64,000 bases of DNA, from the NCBI RefSeq assembly GCF_014931605.1, contig NZ_CP053382.1, positions 2,728,001 through 2,792,000 on the forward strand, written 5' to 3'. Source of the DNA: Halomonas sp. MCCC 1A13316. GTDB taxonomy: Bacteria > Pseudomonadota > Gammaproteobacteria > Pseudomonadales > Halomonadaceae. Below are positions 11,503 through 23,799 of this stretch, piece by piece. The translations under genes and the position numbers were made by a program. Below the pieces are notes generated by a model that was not told the DNA's origin, did no database searches, and saw nothing but the letters and a program-made list of their open reading frames with translations. Every line of letters begins with the position of its first letter. Position 1 is the stretch's first letter.

Positions 11503-11531
11503 CCCGGGCCCACCTCGCAGGCGAGCCCGGG
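11503..11531 (-). other. GC-rich hairpin between leuB and asd
   Basis: Arms CCCGGGC (11503-11509) and GCCCGGG (11525-11531) enclose a second short stem CTCG/CGAG. There is no T-run after it on the minus strand; a TATACT hexamer follows within about 15 bases toward asd. It could be a transcript-stabilising element, an attenuator, or mark the upstream edge of a separate asd promoter; the sequence alone does not decide. Confidence 0.45.
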
Positions 11532-11565
11532 CTCAGGGGAACGGCAGCAATTCGGGAGACGGCGC

Positions 11566-12645
11566 TCAGGCTGCCTCGAAGGCCGACAGCACCGCATCTC
11601 CCATATCGCGGGTCGACACGGTGCGCATGCCTTCGGATGAAATATCCGCGGTCCGCAAGCCGTCGTCCAGCACTTTTCCCACCGCGTCCTCGATACGCTG
11701 GGCAAGTGCCGGCTCGCCCAGTGTGTAACGCAGCATCATCGCCACCGAGAGGATGGTGGCCAGCGGGTTGGCGACGTTCTGTCCGGCAATGTCCGGTGCA
11801 CTGCCGTGGCACGGCTCGTACATGCCCTGGCCGCTCTCGTTGAGCGAGGCCGAGGGCAGCATGCCGATGGAGCCGGTGAGCATCGCCGCGGCATCGGAAA
11901 GGATGTCGCCGAACATGTTGCCGGTGACCATGACGTCGAACTGCTTGGGCGCGCGCACCAGCTGCATGGCGGCATTATCGACGTACATGTGAGAAAGCTC
12001 GACGTCCGGATATTCCGGCGCCAGGCGTTCCATCACCTCTCGCCACAGGATGGTGACTTCGAGAACGTTGGCCTTGTCGACGCTGCACAGGCGCTTGCCG
12101 CGCTTCTGCGCCAGCTCGAAGGCGGCCCGGCCGATGCGCTCGATCTCGCTCTCGGAGTAGACGTAGGTATTGAAACCGACGCGCTGGCCGTCGCGCACCT
12201 CGATGCCACGCGGCTGGCCGAAGTAGATGCCGCCGGTGAGCTCGCGCACGATCATGATGTCCAGGCCGGCCACCAGCTCGGGCTTGAGGCTGGAGGCGCT
12301 GGCCAACTGCGGATAGGTGATCGCCGGGCGCAGGTTGGCGAACAGGCCAAGATTCTTGCGCAGGCCGAGCAGCCCCTTCTCGGGGCGCTTGGCCAGATCC
12401 TCGAGCTTATCCCATTTGGGACCACCCACGGCGCCGAGCAGGATGGCATCGGCGGCCTTGGCCTTGTCCAGCGTGACGGCGGGCAGCGGCTCGCCGTGCT
12501 CGTCATAGGCCGCGCCCCCGACCAGCGCCTCCTCCACTTCGACGTCGAGGCCGTGGGCCTGGCAGGCGGCCAGGATACGGCTGGCCTGGGCAGTGATCTC
12601 GGGGCCGATGCCGTCACCCGGCAATATCAGAATCTTGCGTGTCAT
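11566..12645 (-). CDS. leuB: 3-isopropylmalate dehydrogenase
   Basis: NAD-dependent oxidative decarboxylation of 3-isopropylmalate in leucine synthesis. Family features: [11 protein letters not shown] at the start, [14 protein letters not shown] around residue 140, and the Mg-binding [12 protein letters not shown] segment. 359 aa, full length. It is the third leu gene on this strand, 177 bp after leuD, a gap that holds a large palindromic repeat. Confidence 0.97.
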   Translation of the reverse strand: MTRKILILPGDGIGPEITAQASRILAACQAHGLDVEVEEALVGGAAYDEHGEPLPAVTLDKAKAADAILLGAVGGPKWDKLEDLAKRPEKGLLGLRKNLGLFANLRPAITYPQLASASSLKPELVAGLDIMIVRELTGGIYFGQPRGIEVRDGQRVGFNTYVYSESEIERIGRAAFELAQKRGKRLCSVDKANVLEVTILWREVMERLAPEYPDVELSHMYVDNAAMQLVRAPKQFDVMVTGNMFGDILSDAAAMLTGSIGMLPSASLNESGQGMYEPCHGSAPDIAGQNVANPLATILSVAMMLRYTLGEPALAQRIEDAVGKVLDDGLRTADISSEGMRTVSTRDMGDAVLSAFEAA

Positions 12646-12694
12646 TCTGTTGTTTCCTTAAGTAGCTACCACCGTCGCCAAGCGGGGCGCCGGG

Positions 12695-12779
12695 GGCAGG
12701 CCGTAAAGGAGGTCTTTTGCCATGGATGGCAAAAGTAGCGCCCAGGGATGGGTTCACAGCGCCTCCTCGTAGGCCTGCC
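12695..12779. repeat. Nested palindromic intergenic element (leuD-leuB)
   Basis: Three nested inverted pairs are visible: GGCAGGCC (12695-12702) with GGCCTGCC (12772-12779), GGAGG (12708-12712) with CCTCC (12762-12766), and a near-perfect inner palindrome CTTTTGCCAT/ATGGCAAAAG (12714-12735). The whole can fold as one long branched structure. No convincing coding potential. It has the look of a dispersed REP/BIME-like intergenic repeat; no second copy is in this window, so that is inference. Confidence 0.6.
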
Positions 12780-12822
12780 GCCGGATCAGCCTCGCTTCTC
12801 CAGCGGTTGCAGAGTAAGCGTG

Positions 12823-13476
12823 TCAGACCTGAGCGGCATCGCGGAACAGCCACGGCCGCTCGGCGCGGTGGCGCTGTTCGAAGGCGCGAATGGCGTCCTC
12901 GTCCTGCAGGGTGAGGCCAATGTCGTCGAGCCCCTCGAGCAGGCAGTGCTTGCGGAAACCATCCACCTCGAATTCGAGGATCTCCCCGCTTGGTGTGATA
13001 ACGCGCTGGCTCTCGAGGTCCACATCGAGGCGATAGCCTTCGTTGGCTTCCACTTCGCCAAACAGTCGGTCGATCGTCTCCTCGGGCAGGGTGATCAGCA
13101 GCAGGCCGTTCTTGAAGGCGTTGTTGTAGAAGATGTCGGCGAAGCTCGGCGCGATCACCACGCGAAAACCGAAGTCCTCCAGCGCCCAGGGGGCGTGCTC
13201 GCGTGAGCTGCCGCAGCCGAAGTTGCGCCGTGCGAGCAGCACGCTGGCGCCTTCATAGCGCGGCTGGTTGAGCACGAAATCGGAATTCACAGGGCGCTGC
13301 GAGCAGTCCTGTCCCGGTTGGCCTTCGTCGAGGTAGCGCAGCTCGTCGAACAGGTTAACGCCGAAGCCGGTACGTTTGATCGACTTCAGGAACTGCTTGG
13401 GAATGATCAGGTCGGTATCGACGTTGGCCCGGTCGAGCGGAGCGACGAGCCCCTCGGTACGTTCGAACTTTCTCAT
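12823..13476 (-). CDS. leuD: 3-isopropylmalate dehydratase small subunit
   Basis: Small subunit of isopropylmalate isomerase, partner of LeuC. Contains the swivel-domain motif [15 protein letters not shown] and the N-terminal [10 protein letters not shown] segment. 217 aa, normal. It begins 3 bp after the leuC stop, consistent with coupled translation of the two subunits of one enzyme. Confidence 0.97.
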   Translation of the reverse strand: MRKFERTEGLVAPLDRANVDTDLIIPKQFLKSIKRTGFGVNLFDELRYLDEGQPGQDCSQRPVNSDFVLNQPRYEGASVLLARRNFGCGSSREHAPWALEDFGFRVVIAPSFADIFYNNAFKNGLLLITLPEETIDRLFGEVEANEGYRLDVDLESQRVITPSGEILEFEVDGFRKHCLLEGLDDIGLTLQDEDAIRAFEQRHRAERPWLFRDAAQV

Positions 13477-13479
13477 GGC

Positions 13480-14925
13480 TCAGGCCTCCTCTGCTGCGGA
13501 CTGGGCGTCGAAGCGACGGACGTCGACGAAGTGACCGGCAATGGCGGCGGCGGCGGCCATCGCCGGGCTGACCAAGTGGGTGCGACCACCGTAACCCTGG
13601 CGGCCCTCGAAGTTGCGGTTCGAGGTGGAGGCGCAGTGCTCGCCGGCACCGAGCTTGTCGGCATTCATCGCCAGGCACATGGAGCAGCCCGGCTCACGCC
13701 ACTCGAAACCCGCCTCGGTGAAGATCTTGTCGAGCCCTTCGGCCTCGGCCTGGCGCTTCACCAGGCCGGAGCCCGGCACCACCATGGCGAGCTTGATCGA
13801 ATCAGCCACCTTCTTGCCGCGCGCCACCTTAGCCGCTTCGCGCAGGTCCTCGATGCGCGAGTTGGTGCACGAACCGATGAATACCTTGTCGAGCCTGATG
13901 TCGGTGATCTTCTGCTTCGGCGCGAGCCCCATGTACTCCAGCGCACGGGTGTAGCCGCGCTTGACCGTGTCATCGCCTTGCTCGACCGGGTCGGGCACTT
14001 CGCCCGAAATGCCGGTAACCATCTCTGGGCTGGTGCCCCAGCTCACCTGCGGTTCGATCTCGCTGGCATCCAGCGTCACCACCTTGTCGAACTGGGCGTC
14101 CGCGTCGGAGACGAGGTTGCGCCAGTCGGCCACGGCGGCCTGCCACTGCTCCCCCCTGGGGGCGAAGGGGCGCTCGGCAAGATACTCGATGGTGGTGTCG
14201 TCCACGGCGATCAGGCCGACGCGGGCGCCGGCCTCGATAGCCATGTTGCACACCGTCATGCGGCCCTCCATGGAAAGCTCGCGGATGGCGCTGCCGGCGA
14301 ACTCGATGGCGTAGCCGGTGCCGCCGGCGGTACCGATCCTGCCGATGATCGCCAGCACCACGTCCTTGGCGGTGACACCGGTGCCGAGCTTGCCCTCGAC
14401 GCGCACCTGCATGTTCTTCATCTTCTGCGCCAGCAGGCACTGGGTGGCGAGCACGTGCTCCACCTCGGAAGTACCGATGCCGTGGGCCAGGGCGGCGAAG
14501 GCGCCATGGGTGGCAGTGTGGGAGTCGCCACAGACTACGGTCATGCCCGGCAGCGTGGCGCCCTGTTCCGGCCCCACCACGTGAACGATACCTTGGCGCG
14601 GGTCGTTGATCTTGAACTCCTCGATACCGAACTCGATGCAGTTGTCGTCGAGCGTCTGCACCTGGATCAGCGACACCGGGTCCTTGATGCCGGCGTTGCC
14701 CTCGGCGCGCTCCTTGAACGTGGTCGGCACGTTGTGGTCCGGCGTGGCCAGGTTGGCGTCGAGACGCCACGGCTTGCGGCCGGCCAGGCGCAGCCCTTCG
14801 AAGGCCTGCGGCGAGGTCACTTCATGCAGCAGTTGGCGGTCGATATAGATCAGTGCGGTACCGTCGTCGCGCTCCTTCACCAGGTGCTGTGACCACAGCT
14901 TGTCGTAAAGCGTCTGGCCTGTCAT
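13480..14925 (-). CDS. leuC: 3-isopropylmalate dehydratase large subunit
   Basis: Aconitase-family large subunit; isomerises 2- to 3-isopropylmalate with a [4Fe-4S] cluster. Cluster cysteines are visible in FIGSCTNSR and in [11 protein letters not shown]. Also conserved are [16 protein letters not shown] [15 protein letters not shown] and the C-terminal [10 protein letters not shown]. 481 aa. First gene of leuCDB, divergent from a LysR-type regulator across 129 bp. Confidence 0.97.
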   Translation of the reverse strand: MTGQTLYDKLWSQHLVKERDDGTALIYIDRQLLHEVTSPQAFEGLRLAGRKPWRLDANLATPDHNVPTTFKERAEGNAGIKDPVSLIQVQTLDDNCIEFGIEEFKINDPRQGIVHVVGPEQGATLPGMTVVCGDSHTATHGAFAALAHGIGTSEVEHVLATQCLLAQKMKNMQVRVEGKLGTGVTAKDVVLAIIGRIGTAGGTGYAIEFAGSAIRELSMEGRMTVCNMAIEAGARVGLIAVDDTTIEYLAERPFAPRGEQWQAAVADWRNLVSDADAQFDKVVTLDASEIEPQVSWGTSPEMVTGISGEVPDPVEQGDDTVKRGYTRALEYMGLAPKQKITDIRLDKVFIGSCTNSRIEDLREAAKVARGKKVADSIKLAMVVPGSGLVKRQAEAEGLDKIFTEAGFEWREPGCSMCLAMNADKLGAGEHCASTSNRNFEGRQGYGGRTHLVSPAMAAAAAIAGHFVDVRRFDAQSAAEEA

Positions 14926-15028
14926 ATCGTTCTCCCCGGGCTTTATGGCCCTTTGCTATCCGGTCCGAGTCTTGACCAAGTCTTGCGTGGCTCGTCCATA
15001 AAAGCAATTCATGTTATTTATTCATTGG

Positions 15029-15043
15029 ATTCCCTAAAGGAAT
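15029..15043. promoter_or_regulatory. Candidate LysR-type operator in the leuC/LysR intergenic region
   Basis: A 15-bp perfect inverted repeat ATTCC-CTAAA-GGAAT lies in the 129-bp divergent gap. It contains the T-N11-A arrangement typical of LysR-family recognition sites and ends 11 bp before the LysR start codon, a position suited to autorepression as well as control of leuC. Assignment is by pattern only. Confidence 0.5.
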
Positions 15044-15054
15044 ACAACAAAACG

Positions 15055-15945
15055 ATGGACACACAAAGCCTACAGGCCTTCCTCGCCGTGGCCGACAGCG
15101 GCAGCTTCTCCCGCGCCGCCGAGCAGCTCTATCTGACCCAGCCCGCAGTTTCCAAGCGCATCGCCTCACTGGAAACGCAGATCGACGCTCGGCTATTCGA
15201 CCGCATCGGCCGCCGCGTCACGCTCACCGAGGCTGGCCGGGTACTTCTGCCCCGCGCCCGGCAAATCCTGGTAATGGTCGACGACAGCCGCCGCGCGCTG
15301 ATCAATCTTGAGGGTCGGGTCGCTGGCAGCCTGACCCTGGCCACCAGCCATCACATCGGCCTGCATCGCCTGCCACCGCTGCTCAAGGCCTACACCCAGG
15401 CCCATCCGGAAGTGCAAATGGACCTGCGTTTCCTCGACTCGGAGCAGGCCTACCGGGGCGTGCTGGATGGCGAACTGGAAATGGCCGTGGTCACCCTGGC
15501 CCCGCACCCAGACCCGCAACTCGACGTAGTGCCGGTGTGGGACGATCGAATGTGCTTCGTTTGCGCCCATGATCATCCGCTGGCGAGTCGCGCGCGCCTC
15601 ATGCTACACGAGCTGTGCGACTTCGATGCCGTACTGCCCGGCCCCTTGACCTTTACCCGCACATTGATCGAGTCGCGCTTCGCCGCTGCCGGCCTTACGC
15701 TACCCGTGGCGCTTTCCACCAACTATCTCGAAACGCTCAAGATGATGACGGCGATTGGCCTGGGATGGAGCCTGCTGCCGGAGCGGCTAGTCGCCGGAGA
15801 GCTGCACGAGCTGGACGTGGAGCATCCCGTTATTCATCGCTCGCTGGGCTATCTGGTGCACCGAAGCCGTACACTATCGAATGCTGCGCGGGCGATGCTG
15901 GCGCTGCTGGAAGAAGCGCGTGACGCACCGAGTCGCCGCGCATAA
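15055..15945 (+). CDS. LysR-family transcriptional regulator divergent from leuC
   Basis: 296-aa LysR-type regulator. The winged helix-turn-helix occupies residues 1-60 (LQAFLAVADSGSFSRAAEQL, then LTQPAVSKRI), followed by a periplasmic-binding-protein-like effector domain. The start at 15055 begins the HTH directly; the frame is open 34 codons upstream without a plausible start. The divergent position next to leuCDB, as in Pseudomonas, suggests it regulates leucine biosynthesis, with an intermediate such as isopropylmalate as possible effector; that is inference from context. Confidence 0.92.
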   Translation: MDTQSLQAFLAVADSGSFSRAAEQLYLTQPAVSKRIASLETQIDARLFDRIGRRVTLTEAGRVLLPRARQILVMVDDSRRALINLEGRVAGSLTLATSHHIGLHRLPPLLKAYTQAHPEVQMDLRFLDSEQAYRGVLDGELEMAVVTLAPHPDPQLDVVPVWDDRMCFVCAHDHPLASRARLMLHELCDFDAVLPGPLTFTRTLIESRFAAAGLTLPVALSTNYLETLKMMTAIGLGWSLLPERLVAGELHELDVEHPVIHRSLGYLVHRSRTLSNAARAMLALLEEARDAPSRRA

Positions 15946-16071
15946 GAGAATATTGTTAGACTGCTTACAAAACACCTCGATCCGGAGCCCGACGTCATCG
16001 CCCCCTCGCCCGATTCTCCATCGACCTCTACGCGCCACACCCTGGCTGGCGTACTGATACTGATCGGCCTG

Positions 16072-17328
16072 GTGCTGCAGATTCTCGGCTTCACCGGGCT
16101 GACACCGCTGCCAAACGGCGTCGGCTATGCACTATGGCTAGCCACCCTGCTGCTGTGGCGCGACATTCCTCGCCGCACCCGCTGGCAGGCCGGAGCGCTG
16201 GCCGCCATCGGCCTGGGGCTACTGGTCCTGGCACGGTGGCGCTACGCCGCCGAAATCGCTTGGCCAACCGTCACTAGCGGCAACACTTATGTAGTGGCGA
16301 TGCTGGTCGGGGTGAGTTTCATCGGGCTGATTGGCAACCGCAGCGGCTCAAAACGTCAATTGGGCCATCCTGTCACCGGTCGCCGCGGCACCCTGGGCAC
16401 CTGGCTAGGCGTGCACCTGCTCGGCACCATCCTCAACCTGTCGACGGTCTTCATGATCGGCGACCGGCTGGCTCGGCGCGGCCCGCTGACCACGCCTCAG
16501 CTGCTGGCGTTGAACCGGGGTCTCTCCAGCGCAGCGTTGTGGTCCCCCTTTTTCGCCTCCATGGGTGTGGTGATGACCCTGGCACCGGAAATGGAGTACG
16601 CCCGAATTCTCGCAGTGGGCCTACCGCTGGCGCTGCTCAGCGGCACTTTGACCACGCTGGAACTGTCACGCCGCTTCGATCTGACCGAGGTCGCAGGCTT
16701 CTCGCTTTCGCCGCGCAGCTTGCTGATGCCGGTGGTGATGGCCGCCCTGGTAATGCTGTTTCATTTCCAGCTGACTCCCGAACTCAGCATCGTCAGCATC
16801 ATCACCTTCCTGTTGCCGGCCGTGGCATTGGCCAGCAACCTGCCCGCCGGGCCGCGCTGGACCCTTCACCGCGTGCGCCAACATACTTTGTCGCGCCTGC
16901 CCGCCATGCGCGGTGAAATTGCCTTGTTCCTCTCTGCCGGGCTACTAACCCTGGGACTTTCGACCTTGGTTGCCGCAGCCACGGGCAGTGAATGGACGCT
17001 ATTCACCCGCTTTGGCCCCGCTCAGGCCGTCCTCAGTTTCCTCGCGATCGTGGCCAGTGCCGTGGTGGGGCTGCATCCAATCATCGGCGTCTCGGTACTC
17101 GCTTCGATGCTCAACCTGAGCGGTAATGAGCAAACCCTGTTCGCCTTCACCGCCCTCGCTTCATGGGCAGTGGGCACTTCGGTAGGGCCGCTGTCGGGAA
17201 TCAATCTGTCACTGCAGGGCCGCTACGGCGTCAGCGGCTACCGCATGATGCGTTACAACCAGAACTATGCCCTGGTGTTGAGTGTCCTGGTTGTCATGGC
17301 AATATTGGGTCTCGACGCCTGGCTGTGA
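16072..17328 (+). CDS. Polytopic membrane protein, possible transporter
   Basis: At least ten hydrophobic segments over 418 residues. Two stretches related in pattern, LNLSTVFMIGDRL and LASWAVGTSVGPLSGINLSLQG, resemble the paired re-entrant loops of ion-transporter-superfamily permeases, but I cannot name the family or substrate. The coordinates start at GTG 16072, the first standard start codon in frame, yet the first membrane helix clearly begins earlier (the in-frame codons from 16036 translate HTLAGVLILIGLVLQ), and the frame is open back to the LysR stop at 15945 with only ATT or CTG as possible starts. The true N-terminus is therefore uncertain. Ends 7 bp from convergent ybeL. Confidence 0.7.
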   Translation: MLQILGFTGLTPLPNGVGYALWLATLLLWRDIPRRTRWQAGALAAIGLGLLVLARWRYAAEIAWPTVTSGNTYVVAMLVGVSFIGLIGNRSGSKRQLGHPVTGRRGTLGTWLGVHLLGTILNLSTVFMIGDRLARRGPLTTPQLLALNRGLSSAALWSPFFASMGVVMTLAPEMEYARILAVGLPLALLSGTLTTLELSRRFDLTEVAGFSLSPRSLLMPVVMAALVMLFHFQLTPELSIVSIITFLLPAVALASNLPAGPRWTLHRVRQHTLSRLPAMRGEIALFLSAGLLTLGLSTLVAAATGSEWTLFTRFGPAQAVLSFLAIVASAVVGLHPIIGVSVLASMLNLSGNEQTLFAFTALASWAVGTSVGPLSGINLSLQGRYGVSGYRMMRYNQNYALVLSVLVVMAILGLDAWL

Positions 17329-17335
17329 GGCAGGC

Positions 17336-20640
<3,305 letters not shown>

Positions 20641-20662
20641 CCCAGACCGAACGGGAGCATTC

Positions 20663-21160
20663 ATGCAGCGACGCAGATTTCTCACTCTCGCCCTGACCGC
20701 AAGTGCGGCCATGGCATTGGCCGGCTGCGGCTTTCACCTGCGTGGCTTCGATACGCCGGGCCTGACCGTGAATGAACTCGCCGTGGCGGGAGCCGACAGC
20801 GAGCTGTCTCGCCTGGTGGCCGAGCGCCTGGCGTCGATCGGCACGCGGGTGCATGACAACGCCCCGCTGATTCTCAACCTCGGCCCCGAGACATTCCGTG
20901 AGCGTCAGATGAGCGTGCTCGACAGTGGCCCCCAAGAGCACGAGATGAACCTGTCGGTGCCCTTCTCAGTCCAGCGACGCAGCGATGGCGCCTATCAGTT
21001 GACCGAACGACGCCTCGAGGTGTCGACCCGCTTCACTGTCAGCGACGACAACCTGCTGGCCCAGGATGACTTGCGCGAAGAGGCCCGTCAGGAGCTTCGC
21101 CAGGAGGCCCTGCGCCGCCTGTTCGACCGACTGCGCTCGCTGGGAGACGCTCGCCCATGA
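20663..21160 (+). CDS. lptE: LPS-assembly lipoprotein LptE
   Basis: Outer-membrane lipoprotein that plugs the LptD barrel and helps deliver lipopolysaccharide to the surface. Signal peptide with lipobox ALAGC, lipidated Cys22, followed by GFHLRGF, the conserved start of mature LptE. 165 aa. A GGGAG site precedes the ATG. Located 22 bp after leuS and before holA, the same order as in Escherichia coli (leuS-lptE-holA). Confidence 0.95.
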   Translation: MQRRRFLTLALTASAAMALAGCGFHLRGFDTPGLTVNELAVAGADSELSRLVAERLASIGTRVHDNAPLILNLGPETFRERQMSVLDSGPQEHEMNLSVPFSVQRRSDGAYQLTERRLEVSTRFTVSDDNLLAQDDLREEARQELRQEALRRLFDRLRSLGDARP

Positions 21161-21196
21161 CGACCATGTTGAAGGCGCTCGCGTGAAGGTACTGCT

Positions 21197-22255
21197 GTGA
21201 AAGTCTTTGCCGATAAACTGCCGGAGGCACTGGCCAAGAAGCTACCCCCGGTGGTGATCGTTGCCGGTGAGGAGCCGCTGCAGCACATGGAAGCCTGCGA
21301 TGGCGTGCGCGCCGTTGCCCGCGAGCGCGGCATCGAGGAGCGCGACATTCTCCACGTGGAAAACAATTTCGCCTGGGGCCGGCTGCGCGAGGCTTCGGCC
21401 AGTCTTTCGCTGTTCGCCTCGAGCAAGCTGATCGAGCTGCGCCTGGGCAGCCAGAACCTGGGGCAGGAGGGCGCCAAGGCGCTCAGAGAGTATGCCGATG
21501 CACCGGGCACCCAGGATAACGTGCTGCTTATCAGCATGGGCAAGCTCGACTTCCGTCAGCAGAAGAGCGCCTGGTTCCAGGCACTCGACAAGCTCGGTTT
21601 GTTCGTGCCGGTATGGCCGGTAGACGTCTCCAGGCTGGGCTTCTGGCTGCGCGATCGCGCCGAGCGTCACGGTCTCTCGCTGGATCTCGATGCCGCACGC
21701 CTGCTGGGCGAGCGCACTGAGGGCAATCTTCTCGCAGCAGACCAAGAGTTGCAGAAACTGGCCCTGCTGCTACCGCCAGGAACGCGTGTCGACCCGACAC
21801 AGATTGCAGGAGGCGTGGAGGACAGCGCTCGCTACGATGTCTTCACTCTGGCCGATGCCTGCCTCAAGGGCGAGCGAGCTCGCGTCTCGCGCATCGTCCG
21901 CGGCCTGCGCGGTGAAGGCGTCGAAGCCCCCATCGTGTTGTGGGCACTCAACCGCGAACTGCGTACGCTACTCTCTCTGCATCAACACCTCGATCAGGGC
22001 CAGAGCTTCGAACACGCCTGCAAGGCGCAGAAGCCGGCCATCTTCGACAAGCGTCGCCCCGCCTACCAACAGGCCATTTCTCGCTTGCCGAGGAAACGCC
22101 TGCACAAGCTACTACTGTTTTCCCAGCGTCTCGACCTCTCGATCAAGGGGGCGGCACCCCTGCCATTGTGGCAGGGTCTTCACGACCTGGCCCTGACGCT
22201 TGCGGGCGGGCGCGGCCTCCTTGCCGAGCTGCCCTCTTCTTACCGTGTGGGCTAA
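21197..22255 (+). CDS. holA: DNA polymerase III subunit delta
   Basis: Clamp-loader delta subunit that opens the beta sliding clamp. 352 aa with GTG start at 21197 (MKVFADKLPEALAKKLPPVVIVAGEEPLQ); the N-terminal AAA-like fold has no functional Walker motif, as usual for delta. Conserved pieces include FASSKLIELRL and RTEGNLLAADQELQKLALL, where the family has GNLLAA. Next to lptE, with 36 bp between them. Confidence 0.95.
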   Translation: MKVFADKLPEALAKKLPPVVIVAGEEPLQHMEACDGVRAVARERGIEERDILHVENNFAWGRLREASASLSLFASSKLIELRLGSQNLGQEGAKALREYADAPGTQDNVLLISMGKLDFRQQKSAWFQALDKLGLFVPVWPVDVSRLGFWLRDRAERHGLSLDLDAARLLGERTEGNLLAADQELQKLALLLPPGTRVDPTQIAGGVEDSARYDVFTLADACLKGERARVSRIVRGLRGEGVEAPIVLWALNRELRTLLSLHQHLDQGQSFEHACKAQKPAIFDKRRPAYQQAISRLPRKRLHKLLLFSQRLDLSIKGAAPLPLWQGLHDLALTLAGGRGLLAELPSSYRVG

Positions 22256-22437
22256 GGCTGCTGCCGCCAATAGAAAACTTTCCCTCAACTAGAATGCAAG
22301 GGCATGAAATTTCACGCGCTTTCTGCTTATACTTATAAAGCATCGTTGGAGCACGTGGACGTCTGCGCTCCCCGAACAGGGAGCGTTGGATCATTCAAGA
22401 GCCGGAAGCCTTTACCCAAGAAGAAGGAACACTGATC

Positions 22438-22830
22438 ATGAAAACACTCCGCCGCTTTCTCAGCCCCCTGCTGATCCTGGCCCTGGTGCTCGGCAGCGTC
22501 TCCGTTTCGGCCGCGCCGCAGCCTGCCAGCGAGCTGATCTCTACCCAGGCCGCCCTCTCCGCAGAACGGGCCGACAGCGACCGGGAACGTATCAATGAGA
22601 TCCTGTCCCGGGCTGACGTTCAGGAGCAACTCGTGGCCCAGGGTGTCGACCTAGCCGAAGTCGAAGCCCGCGTCGCTGCCCTCTCCGATGAAGAGGCACG
22701 TCAGATGGCCGAACAGCTCGACCAACTGCCCGCCGGTGCCAGCGTCGTCGGTGCTCTGGTACTCATCTTCCTCGTCCTGTTGGTCACCGATATTCTGGGC
22801 CTGACCAACGTATTCCCGTTCACGCGCTGA
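22438..22830 (+). CDS. PA2779-family small membrane protein
   Basis: 130-aa protein of the family represented by Pseudomonas PA2779. It has an N-terminal signal sequence (MKTLRRFLSPLLILALVLGS), a short helical periplasmic part rich in Ala, Glu and Gln, and a C-terminal membrane segment (VVGALVLIFLVLLVTDILG) ending in NVFPFTR. Function unknown. Its stop codon overlaps the first start of the cysteine-peptidase gene, and the two are a conserved pair, so they probably work together. Preceded by 182 bp of non-coding DNA, in which only a weak TATAAA-like box at 22334 is seen. Confidence 0.8.
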   Translation: MKTLRRFLSPLLILALVLGSVSVSAAPQPASELISTQAALSAERADSDRERINEILSRADVQEQLVAQGVDLAEVEARVAALSDEEARQMAEQLDQLPAGASVVGALVLIFLVLLVTDILGLTNVFPFTR

Positions 22831-23789
22831 TGAGGCATGACATGCAAGGCCGATTCCAGCCAGCATGCATGAACGCCCGCTTCGCGGGCGTTCTGCTGTT
22901 GGTCCTTTTGATGCTCGTACTTACGGGCTGTGCCTCCACGCCGCGCTTAGCCGAGAGCACCAAGCAGGCTCTCCCCCGGCAAGCTTTGATCGACGGTGTG
23001 CCCTTCCATTCCCAGCGCGAGTACCAGTGCGGCCCCGCCTCGCTGGCCATGGCGCTCAACCATAGCGACGTGGATGTGGCTATGGAGAGCCTGATTCCAC
23101 AGGTGTTCATTCCTGATCGTGAAGGCAGCGTGCAGCCCGAAATGCTTGCGACTGTGAGACGCCACGGCCGAATTCCGTTCGTATTGAATGGCAGCTTGGA
23201 TGCGTTGCTGACTGAAATTGCCGCCGGCCAGCCAGTGGTTGTCATGCAGAACCTTGCACTGCCGGCATGGCCGATGTGGCATTATGCCGTTGCCATCGGC
23301 TACGATCTGGATGCCGAGGAGATGATTCTGCACAGCGGCGAGGAGGCGGAGCGTATCGAGTCTTTTCGCCGCTTCGATGCCACCTGGGCACGCAGCGAGC
23401 GCTGGGCATTCGTCGCCATGGCGCCAGGAGAAATGCCGCAGAGCGTGGGTCAGCGCCGCGCACTGGAGTCAATCGCCACCTTCGAGCAGGTCCAGGGCGC
23501 CCAGGCCGCCCTGCCGGCCTGGGAAGCCTTGGTGGCGCGTTTCCCGGGCTCCGGGATGGGGTATTTTGCCCTAGGCAATGCCCGCCATAACATTGGCGAT
23601 AGACTTGGTGCCATCGAGGCGTTGCGGAACGCCGTGAGACAACGAGAAGACCTGGGGGCAGCTTGGTTGAACCTGGGTCTGTTGCTGCAAGCCCAAGGGG
23701 AAGATGGAGAAGCCCAGCGGGCGCTGTCACGTGCCGCCGACCTGCCCGGACCATGGCAGAAGCGCGCACAGGACGCGCTCGAAACATAG
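22830..23789 (+). CDS. PA2778-family lipoprotein: C39-like cysteine peptidase with TPR
   Basis: Predicted outer-membrane or periplasm-facing lipoprotein: lipobox LTGC (Cys34), then a papain-like C39 fold with candidate catalytic Cys67 in YQCGPASLAMAL and His151 in WHYAVAIGYD, and a C-terminal TPR-like half (AWEALVARFPGSGMGYFALGN and AWLNLGLLLQAQGEDGEAQRAL). The first ATG overlaps the upstream stop; ATG 22869 (MNARFAGVLL) would give a compact lipoprotein signal and is an equally good start. C39-like enzymes cut after double-glycine leaders, but no bacteriocin precursor or exporter is adjacent, so the substrate is unknown. Confidence 0.8.
   Translation: MRHDMQGRFQPACMNARFAGVLLLVLLMLVLTGCASTPRLAESTKQALPRQALIDGVPFHSQREYQCGPASLAMALNHSDVDVAMESLIPQVFIPDREGSVQPEMLATVRRHGRIPFVLNGSLDALLTEIAAGQPVVVMQNLALPAWPMWHYAVAIGYDLDAEEMILHSGEEAERIESFRRFDATWARSERWAFVAMAPGEMPQSVGQRRALESIATFEQVQGAQAALPAWEALVARFPGSGMGYFALGNARHNIGDRLGAIEALRNAVRQREDLGAAWLNLGLLLQAQGEDGEAQRALSRAADLPGPWQKRAQDALET
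22871..22893 (+). other. Perfect hairpin over the start of the C39-like peptidase gene
   Basis: GAACGCCCGC (22871-22880) and GCGGGCGTTC (22884-22893) form a perfect 10-bp stem with a TTC loop, beginning directly after the in-frame ATG at 22869. There is no T-run, so it is not a classical terminator. It could dampen translation or read-through between the two genes, or simply be coding sequence that folds. Confidence 0.5.
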
Positions 23790-23799
23790 TGCGGCGATC

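Noticed and set aside
13318..14892. Long plus-strand open frame (over 500 codons) antisense to leuC
   Set aside because: It mirrors leuC codon structure; the translation is low-complexity Gly/His/Leu-rich and resembles no protein, whereas leuC is complete on the other strand.
22310..22339. Sigma70 promoter TTTCAC-N18-TATAAA before the small membrane protein gene
   Set aside because: The -10 box is reasonable, but the -35 matches consensus at only two of six positions; not reported as a feature.
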